64,000 nt of DNA, from NCBI GenBank assembly GCA_963675135.1, contig CAVLYN010000087.1, positions 113,501 through 177,500 on the forward strand, in the 5' to 3' direction. The translations under genes were made by a program, and so were the position numbers. Shown here in pieces: positions 55,531 to 64,000 of this stretch. Position 1 is the stretch's first letter. Each line of letters begins with the position of its first letter. Under the pieces are notes generated by a model. The model had not been told where the DNA came from. It ran no database searches and saw only the letters and a program-made list of their open reading frames with translations. The DNA is from Galeopsis tetrahit. Taxonomy: Eukaryota; Streptophyta; Magnoliopsida; Lamiales; Lamiaceae.

Positions 55531-58500
55531 CACTACAAGAAAACAGTAAAATTCCAACAGAAAAATTCCAACAGAGAAATAAATCGTTGGAATTTTAAAA
55601 ATTCCAACAGTTTTTCCAACAACATAATTAACCGTTGGAAAAATCCAACAGAGATTCCAACACCTTATGAAAACTGTTGGAATTTACCGTTGGAAAAGAC
55701 ATTGGAAATTTTAAAATATATATTCCAACAAACATTCCAACGACACCATAAAGTTGGAATGATTCTCCTAAATAAATGATATGTTTATATTTAATTCCAA
55801 CAAAATTTCCAATGACATAATATCGTTGGAATTAATTTTTAATTATTCCAATAAAAATTCCATTTGACGCTTAACTGTTGGAATGGTTTGCCTAAATTAA
55901 ATTATATTTGTGAATTTTTATATTTCATTCCAATAGAATTTCCAACGACATGTTATCGTTGGATTTTTTTTTTAATTATTCAAATAATAATTCCATTGAT
56001 GTTCCTCTATTGAAATGGTTTCCTAAATCAAATAATATTTTTATATATAATTCCAAGAAAATTTCCAACAGATTAAGATCGATGGACTTTTTTGTTAATT
56101 ATTCCAACGAAATTTCCAATGATTATAAACCAATGAAATGATTTTCATAATTTAGTGATAAAAGTCCTCTCATCTGCAAGATTTATTTAAATGATGGGTA
56201 CCCTCTCATTACAATTAAATTTGGCCATCATTAAAATACTAAAAACTGTGAGAATTTTTTATTTCGTCACCACATAAAAAATTTCTCATTACAAATTTGT
56301 AAATTTAATGACGATATTAAAAAATATATTACAATAATAACATGTAACAATTTTAATAATAATTGGTGATGAAATTTGAATTCATGAAAAAATATATTTT
56401 GTAGACTATGCTAATTTTTCATCATTAATTATTAAAAATAATTAGTAATAAAATTACTTTGTCACAATTATAATTAGTGACAATATTAATAATAATTAGT
56501 AACAATATTTTACGTTATAAGAAAATATTTCACGACAATGCTAATTTTCACCATCTAATTATTGAAATATTAATCATTGACAACATTATTTTATTACAAT
56601 ACAAATTTAATAATAATTAGTGACAATGTTATTTGTCGTCAATATTTATTTTAAATAATTAGTGACAAAATGCATTCATCGTAATAATACATGACAATGT
56701 TAATAATAGTGGATGATAAAATTCAATGACATACTCTACAATATGTTTTCAAGGCGAAACTATTTTTTGTAATTAATTATACAAAATAATTATTGACAAA
56801 AAATATTCATCCACCAACTATTGATGGCAATTTTAATAATAATTTGAAACAATATTTAACTTCATAAAATACATATTTTAAAACATTTCATTTTTGTGAT
56901 AAAATAATTGTGACAATAATAATTTGTGACAATTTTATAATAATTGATACATAGTTCCACGCTATAAAAATTACTTTCATGGTAATGCTATTATTCATCA
57001 CTAATCATTAATTGACGATAATATTTTTTTTGTTACAATAATAATAGGTGGCAATATTCAACATTATAAAAATATACTTATGAAAACCACTAACCAAACA
57101 ATTATATTTTCTTACCCCTCCTCTTTACTCCCAAATGGCACGAATACAAAATTACAATAAACGAGTGCTTGAAATCTAAATAAACTCAAGTTTTATTATG
57201 CAGCTACCCCCCACATAACTGCTTCAATTTGTAAATTTATATATGCAAAATCAAATAATTAACCAACTGCTTCAAACAATTAAAATGTAGCATCTGACAC
57301 TATAGAACCCTCTCAACAAGATGGAAAAAATGGAACCATCCTTTAAAACTGAGAATCCAACAGAAAAGAAGTTTAAGGACCTAACTAATTCAAGGCTCGA
57401 CACCAATTAAAATCCGTAGGCAATTCAATCTCCCAAAACCAACAAACACCAATCAAATAACACAAATTTACAAAACTTTCATTGAACCACAATAAAATGT
57501 AAACTTTAAACAAATAAGATTAAAAAGAAACAGAGGAAATAAATATACAACTCACAAGGAATTAGATTAAAAAACTCATTCCTGAAAATTTCTACTAATT
57601 GAAACCTCATAAATAGCCAAATAACACTTGGCTTCAACATACTAGAAAAGATCTCCAACACAAATTTTGTAATTTAACCACATTCTATTTTCCTTACAAA
57701 CCAGCACAATTCAAGAATCTTCAAACTAAGTACCTACGGCCAGAAAAATTGAAACAAATTTAGCATGTTTCTTGAAATGACATTATTGTCATGATATAGC
57801 AAAAAGTAGTAGATAGCTATATGTTCATCTACCTTAGTGAATGAAACAGTACAAACAAAGTCCAAGGAGGCTTTAGTTGACACAACACATCAATAAGAAG
57901 ATACATCTTAGTGAATATTGAACTTAGTTCTCTCTTATTAGCATACATCAATCCTGAACATATATGAATTCCTCATAGTACTCAATCTATAAAACATTTC
58001 ATATTCAAATTTACTTTGATAAAAAAATGTTATGATGCTTAATTTTTAGTATTTTATCTTAAAATTTTATGTTCTTCCACTTATAATAAATCAAATAGAG
58101 GCCTGTCCTCCTCAATCCTGTCAAGTTGTTGGTTCCTAGTTACTAATGTTTCAACTGTTGGTCAGATAAATTGATCACACCAAACATATCTTATTAATCT
58201 TTATTAATAGTATTCAAGTCCAATTATCGTGTTTACCAATATGTGATTCTACGAAGAGAGTAGTGGAATCTCTACGCAACAATGCCCCCACAAAGTCAGA
58301 TTCTCCCTCCCAAGTCTTGAACAACTAACAAGACCATCTCAAAACGTACATATTGTCAAAGCAGAGGTCAAGATAAAGGACATCTTAGGTCTTTTGTATA
58401 AAATTAAGGCAAAATGTGAAAAATCATATGTTACATATAAGAGGCTGCAAAGGATAGAACATTTTTACCTTTAAAGGAAAATGAAATAGATATAACAAAA

Positions 58501-58799
58501 ATTTGCCTTGTATCTAACCTGCTAATTTGATTTGATAGCATGGTCTCATCAACCATTGAAGAGCATGATGTTCAAGGAACTGCAATGTGAATGCTTCAAA
58601 CCATGACCACTTTTGAGATTGACTTTTCTTCAAACTATTGTCTTAGTATTTCTAGTAGAACACTCCAGATGCCACCGCCTTTCTCCAAAAGATATATAGA
58701 TCCATATAAAATTCTTGCCGGCTGCATCATCTTTATACTTTGTTTTGTAAAAAAAAAAAATCATTGAATATATTCTTCTGAGTTTTGCAAATAGACAAC
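55531..58799. mobile_element. CACTA transposon, copy 3, left part (right limit open)
   Basis: Same left terminus and interior as 37,609-40,877. At 58,799 it does not enter the right subterminal repeats but continues into other DNA. ATTCCAATG and TGTTGGAA-like motifs reappear only at 63,860-64,000, so the element may span the rest of the window, with copy 2 being an internally deleted form. Confidence 0.75.
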
Positions 58800-60540
58800 G
58801 CCGATTTTTAATACTTTATAAGATTGGGAATGAAATTGTGAACGCAATAGACTTGGTGGAGAAAGAAAAGAACTATAATAAATTATTTGTGAATTGGCAG
58901 TAAAATCAAGAGAACCGTAATGTACACATAGATTACTCAAATAAACTGAAATTCTACTAGTAATATAACTACTTCTCTAAATCATTCCAACCATTGTTAA
59001 TATCATGAGATGCCAAAACGAAATTTAAAACATCTTATGTACTAATTTAATTTACATCCAGATTATGGTACAAGCCAAATAGAAATAAAAATATTTCACA
59101 AGTATAATTCGTCTACTTTTCAAACACAATTCTACAAAAACAAGTTTAAAAGACCAAGTAGCAATGAAATTAGACATTCAAGTTCCTGGTAAGATTGAGT
59201 CTCTGGCCAACAAGCACAGTTTTCACACGAATACAATTCAAAAAAAACAAGAAAATAAATCCACATGAAAAATATACGAAACCACAATGTGAATGCAGTT
59301 TTCACACGTAAAATTCAAGAAAATAAAGAAGCTCTTACTGGGTAATAAATTTGCGGATGAGGATCAAAGGTTATGAGGGTAGGTCAAGAATAACCAAAAG
59401 AAACTCCACAAGTAACATAGAATCTGCCGCCAAGGGCTCGTCGCGAAGGCGGTAGAGCTTCAATACAGAAATTCATGAAAAATTAGCAGCAACTACAAAT
59501 TATAACAGGCTATGTAAATAATTTCATAGAACATAAAAGAGAAATAAAGACAGCAGCGATAGAATCACAGCGATTCTGGGAGAAGCTATCGGGGCGAGGC
59601 GGCGTGAAACTTCAGTCTGAGAGGCGTATATATCAGATTGGGGATTGGGGATTGGCGGTAAAATCACGGAAATAGGAGGGAAGGTTACCGCCTCTTTATT
59701 GAAGAGTATTTATTTTATTAAGATATTAATACTACTATTTAAAAGGGGTATATATAATATTAGATTTGGTATTGGCGGTAACATCAAGGAAAAAAACATT
59801 ATACTCTGTATTAAGATAATTATTATTATTATTATATAAAAAACACTGAGCTAGCTTATCTATTATATTAAGCTATCAAGTAACTAAGTAAGGGACACCA
59901 AAAATAGTAAAATGGGTCATCAAGTATGAGACAAAGGGAAAAATAAATAATACTCACTCTCGTCCACGAAATGTAGTCTCATTTGTTTTATATTTTTCGT
60001 CCACGTACAAAATGTAATCTCGTACCGTTTATGAAAATCATTATTACCCTTCAACCATAACTTAATTACTTAAATTGTTATCAATTTTATTTATAAACAA
60101 TCACTTTATTTGGATGAGGGGGTTTGATTTGAGAAGACATTTCAAATGGAAGGACTTAAAAATAAATGATTTTAGGCTCCATTTGGATGGAGTGGTTTGA
60201 TCTATGGGTTTTAAATCCACCATCTAAATCCATCCCACTTATTTGGATTATGAATGGATTTCAAATACTTAAATTTTTTCTCACACACTTCTTAGTTAAA
60301 ATTGAGAGGATTTTTAAATCCTCCTCAAATTAAATTCCTTCATTCAAACATAATCTTAGTGAAGATTTAACACTCTCTCAATTTTAACTAAAAATAAGAT
60401 GAGTGAATTTAAAATTCGTTCATTTATTTTTTTAATCCAAAAGGAGTCATTTACCTCGCTCCAATGTTTTACAATCACAAGAGGAGGCATCTACAAATGA
60501 AAGTTATATTGAAAATCTAATACGGAGTATCAAATTATGC
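58800..60540. other. No recognisable gene; GC-richer patch at 59.4-59.7 kb
   Basis: AT-rich except 59,420-59,700. On the minus strand that patch looks like a plant 5' leader: a TATATA-containing stretch near 59,625, a C/T-rich leader and a possible first-intron region. No coding frame longer than 64 codons follows. Repeats of ATTGGCGGTAA occur at 59,651 and 59,771. It could be a captured gene 5' end. Confidence 0.35.
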
Positions 60541-60558
60541 AAACGAGTTGAGTACATA

Positions 60559-60775
60559 CTCTCTTCGTTCTAGTGAAAGTTGTGCAATTTTTATTTTTCG
60601 TTTGTCCCAATGAAAGTTATTCATTCCCTTTTGACAAACTATTATCTCTAACATTTTATTATATTTTTCTTTCTGTCAATCACATTACCTCTAATACATC
60701 TACTTATTGCAAATGGTAGATTTCTTAACTTTTGTGTCCAAAGTTCATTGATAGATTTCACCAGAACGGAGGAAG
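60559..60775. mobile_element. Stowaway-like MITE
   Basis: Imperfect terminal inverted repeats CTCTCTTCGTTCTAGTG and complement (CACCAGAACGGAGGAAG) with TA on both sides (60,557-60,558, 60,776-60,777), 217 bp. A lone right end of a similar element (GGACCGGAGGGAGTA) is near 61,231-61,247. Confidence 0.8.
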
Positions 60776-60777
60776 TA

Positions 60778-62280
60778 TTTGTATACAAATTGCAAATGTA
60801 AACATTTGGTAAATACATTGTTAGTTACGTGTTTTTACTTCATTGGAGCTTTCAAAGAGTCTGTTATAGTAATAGTGATCGAATTGTTTGACGGGACATG
60901 GTGGATATTTGTATCGTTATTGATTTTGTGATCGATATTGTTACATAACTCTCGATCAAATAATGCACTAAATTTTCCATTTTTTACACCGGATCGACTT
61001 TTGACAGTTACAAATGTGTCGTTGTTAATCCTTTTTTTTGTAGTGTTATAAATTTAGATTAATAAAATTTAAATATATTTAATTGAAATTTTATTTAACA
61101 TAAATCTAATATATTTATTAAAATTAGGTATGATAAATCTTAAAATCATAAAGCTTCTAAATTTTGATATATTAAATAGAATAAACATATATTTTGTAAA
61201 CCAAAAAATGGATCTGAGCAAAATTTTACAGGACCGGAGGGAGTATTAAAATATTGCAAAATTTTAAAAATAATTGAAATCTTGCAAAATAATAATAATA
61301 ATAAAACCTTCAAAACATTATAATTTCTAAATTAAAAACCTTAAATTTGAAAATAATATAAAATAAATAAAAAAATTAATATATTTATTAAAAGTAGGTA
61401 TTAATTATAAAATCTTGAATTTTTGGAATCAAAGAATTTGAGATGGAAAAATTGGGTCAGGATTTTGGAAAATCTCCCTTCGTGAAATTTAAATTTATTC
61501 AAAATATATGATTAAAATTCAAACATTATTTGTAATTATACTTCATACTCCGTATGATTTAAACAATTTAAATATTAATTTACAATTATTTTCATTTAAT
61601 TTGACCGATCAAATTTGGCGCTAGTATGAAAATTTGAAAAATTTGCGAACTTAGCAGTAAAAAGAGCGGTTCTCATCCATAAAACAAAACAGAGGAGTCT
61701 GTTTTCTCATCCTCAAGAAAACCCTAGATTTTTCGATTCTCACATCTGTTCAGAACTTTGGCGGGTCTAATTTCACTAGATATTCTCATCCCTCAAGCAC
61801 AAATGAATACCCTAAAGTTCTCAATTTCCAAATCTGAATATGAGTATAGTAGAGTATTAAATTTATGCCTTCTTATTCTTAATCGAAATCGTGCGCAGAA
61901 ACGAAAAACCACCAACCTTGGTTGCACGCTGTTCTTCGTCAGTACCGCTGGACACTTTGTTCTTGTAAATCTCAGTCCTTAGTTTATTTGCCGACACCAG
62001 GTAACACCTACGAAATTTATAATCTGATATTAGTGATACTGATTATTAGGTAGTTTGGGAGAGGAACTCCGACTATCAATTCGATTCGGTTTTCCTATCG
62101 CCGATCGTTTGCGACATGGAGGCGTAGCCGATTCGGTGTCTGCATTTTACTTTTCAAAACCAAATCGCAATTTTTGCTTATTAAATTAAATTAAAATCAA
62201 ATATATATACTGTATATATTTTGACAGTGATAAATAGTAAGTATTTATTTATTTTTTCGTAGTGAATAGTGTTGTATATG
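60778..62280. other. No confirmed gene; plant-leader-like sequence at 61.7 kb
   Basis: 61,690-61,745 (GAAAACCCTAGATTTTTCG and neighbours) resembles plant 5' leaders, and a 74-codon frame (61,758-61,982) follows. It has no domain I recognise and no clear splice donor at its end. 61,012-61,046 ends TTTTTTTTGTAGTG, which looks like another CACTA-family terminus. Confidence 0.35.
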
Positions 62281-62285
62281 AGTTT

Positions 62286-62480
62286 ATATATATATATATA
62301 TATATTAATATATATATACACGATCTGTGTCGTGTGTATATATATATTGTCGTGTGCGTGTGATATATATATATATATTGATGCTAATTAGTGATGTGTG
62401 TGAGTATAATATATATATCTACATGATGTGTGTTGTGTGTATATATATATACATGATGTGTGTATATTACTCCTATTAGT
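62286..62480. repeat. TA/TG microsatellite region
   Basis: Runs of (TA)n separated by CGTGTGTATA, GATGTGTG and similar units. Confidence 0.9.
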
Positions 62481-64000
62481 GAGTACAGATATACTTGTTG
62501 TGTGCGTGTTATATACAAAAAAATATATATATAGTTTAATTTAATTACAATTTTAACTTGTTATAGTTTGATGGGTTGAAAAAACATTTGAAAAATGAAA
62601 AATATATCAAAATAACTTAAATTAAATTGCAGGTAGAAGTGATCATTTTAGTTTAGAGAGTAATGCATATACAACAGCTCAAGAATTAGTATAGATAGAG
62701 GCAATATTGACGATCAATCAACATTTGAGATAAAGAGCGCTCCTAAACAGAATGAGAGCATCTAAGGTGAGCTCATATATTATCTGAGAGAACTTTTTTA
62801 TCATCTGAGGATTCCTACATCATTTGAAAAAATTCTTTTACCATTTGAGAGAATCTATGGGTGGGCTCTCCTACACCATTTGAGAGAGCATCTCGAAAAG
62901 CCCTTACAAACAATGCATACACACATCTCATTTATCCTCTGTTAACGGTTCTTTGGCAACATCTGCAAGTGCAACGACATGGTGCGGATCAACAATTAGT
63001 AAGTTATTGATACATTCAAATGGAAACGAGTATAACTTTCAAATACATACATTCTAATATTGTTTTTTTTAATGCATTTAAATTATTTATTTTACTAATG
63101 GGCATTAGTTTTCTTAACATTGTTTAGCAGGTTCTTACCTCGAGAAATTACTAAACATATCACCGCAACCATTAAGATTAAATACAAACAACCATGGCTT
63201 GATGGAGCCATATTCCTGAAAATGTGAAGAACATGTGATTTATACTTTTTCAGGTGATGTCATAAGCTTATGAATATATTTTAATTGCTAAAGCTTGTAC
63301 TATTTATTTGTACTATTATTTATTTGCATTCTACTTGAATATTAATATTTTCATGATAATCCAGGATTATATATAAATCTAAAGGTTATTGGTTTTTTGG
63401 TTGAATTATTGTAGATGGGATTTTGAGCATGAAGATGAAAATAAGCGAATATGAAAGCATAAAACGTCAGCTCATGTGCGTTCAAGCTTGCCGGATATTC
63501 AAAAGAAGAAATCAAAGGGAAATGGTTGTATGTTTAGTGTTTGAGCCGTGTCGAACCAAATGAGAGACATCCTCTAATTTGATGATGATGATGATTCCTA
63601 GGACTTAATATTTATGTTATGATCTTAGTTTCTTTTTGTTGTTGATGATAATTAAGAGGATGATCAATACTTTGATATTTATAATTTTGATACGTAGAAC
63701 ATATTGGTTATATTATAATGTTATGGTATGTACTTGACTTTGAAATTGTTATATATTTGCTTACCAAGATTATATACACGCATTTAGTTCATAAGTTGTG
63801 TTATTTCAAATGATTTTGACAGTGATTTTTATTATTGAAATAAAGGTATCTTTTAAAACAGATTCCAATGCAAAAATATTATTGAAATTGGTGTTAGAAT
63901 ACATATTGGACAATTTTCAATTACTAAAAATTCATATAATTCATGACTGTTGGAAATAAAATTCTAAAGAATGATACCGATGGAATTGACGACGGAATGC
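62481..64000. other. No recognisable gene; CACTA-like motifs at the right edge
   Basis: Contains three ATTTGAGAGA-like short repeats at 62,785-62,885. GATTCCAATG (63,862), GACTGTTGGAAAT (63,946) and CGATGGAATT (63,979) resemble the subterminal motifs of the CACTA element that starts at 55,531. Otherwise nothing is recognised. Confidence 0.4.

Larger units (their letters stand above)
40986..58799 (+). repeat. Segmental duplication copy 3
   Basis: Begins with TTTTCTTGAACAATAATATA at the CACTA join and follows copy 2 at an offset of 17,922 until 58,799, where the sequences part inside the CACTA element (AGACAACGCCG against AGACAACACCA). Confidence 0.95.

Noticed and set aside
1..64000. U6 or other Pol III snRNA genes
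   Set aside because: No U6-like start or ACAGAGA region was seen on either strand, and every upstream-element/TATA pair has the longer Pol II spacing.

Overview
This is AT-rich nuclear DNA of a flowering plant, most likely a eudicot; I cannot name the species. The evidence is: plant-type snRNA promoters (an RTCCCACATCG upstream element about 32 bp ahead of a TATA-like box), fragments of plant-only gene families (ARF3/ETTIN, HD-ZIP class IV, F-box), Ty1/copia and Ty3/gypsy remains, CACTA ends and Stowaway MITEs. There is almost no intact protein-coding content. The biologically meaningful content is RNA genes.

The window holds a cluster of spliceosomal snRNA genes: U1 (five copies, two types), U2 (two full copies, one 3'-truncated copy with promoter, one inverted fragment), U4 (two), U5 (seven full-length, one 5' stub). 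All four RNA polymerase II snRNAs of the major spliceosome are present. U6, which is made by Pol III, was not seen. Most genes keep the upstream element, a TATA-like box at fixed spacing and a 3'-end box, so each is an independent transcription unit rather than part of an operon.

Layout. The cluster is amplified as a tandem segmental duplication with a period of 17,922 bp. Copy 3 is 40,986-58,799. Copy 2 is 22,701-40,993 and carries 363 extra bp near its left end. Copy 1 is only its distal third (1-5,787). In unit order each unit holds U5, a gypsy gag fragment, U4, a Stowaway MITE, U1 (+), U5, two orphan snRNA promoters, a CACTA end, an ARF3 exon fragment, a broken F-box gene, dispersed repeats, U2, an inverted U1 of another type, a copia RNase H remnant, an HD-ZIP IV exon fragment, and finally a CACTA element inserted inside another U5 promoter. 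The unit boundary is a 9-bp microhomology join between the CACTA right end and U5 upstream DNA.

Between copy 1 and copy 2 (about 5.8-22.2 kb) lies a rearranged zone: two U5 genes, an inverted U2 fragment fused to gag, a young copia element (9,020-15,711, perfect 5-bp target duplication) that carries 3.45 kb of the snRNA unit in its middle, a truncated U2, and a truncated copia pol fragment with an extra downstream ORF (18,070-21,240). The right part (58.8-64 kb) has no recognisable gene; it holds MITEs, a TA microsatellite and possibly the interior and right side of the copy 3 CACTA element.

Copies 2 and 3 are almost identical, so the duplication is recent or partly an assembly product; long-read depth would decide.
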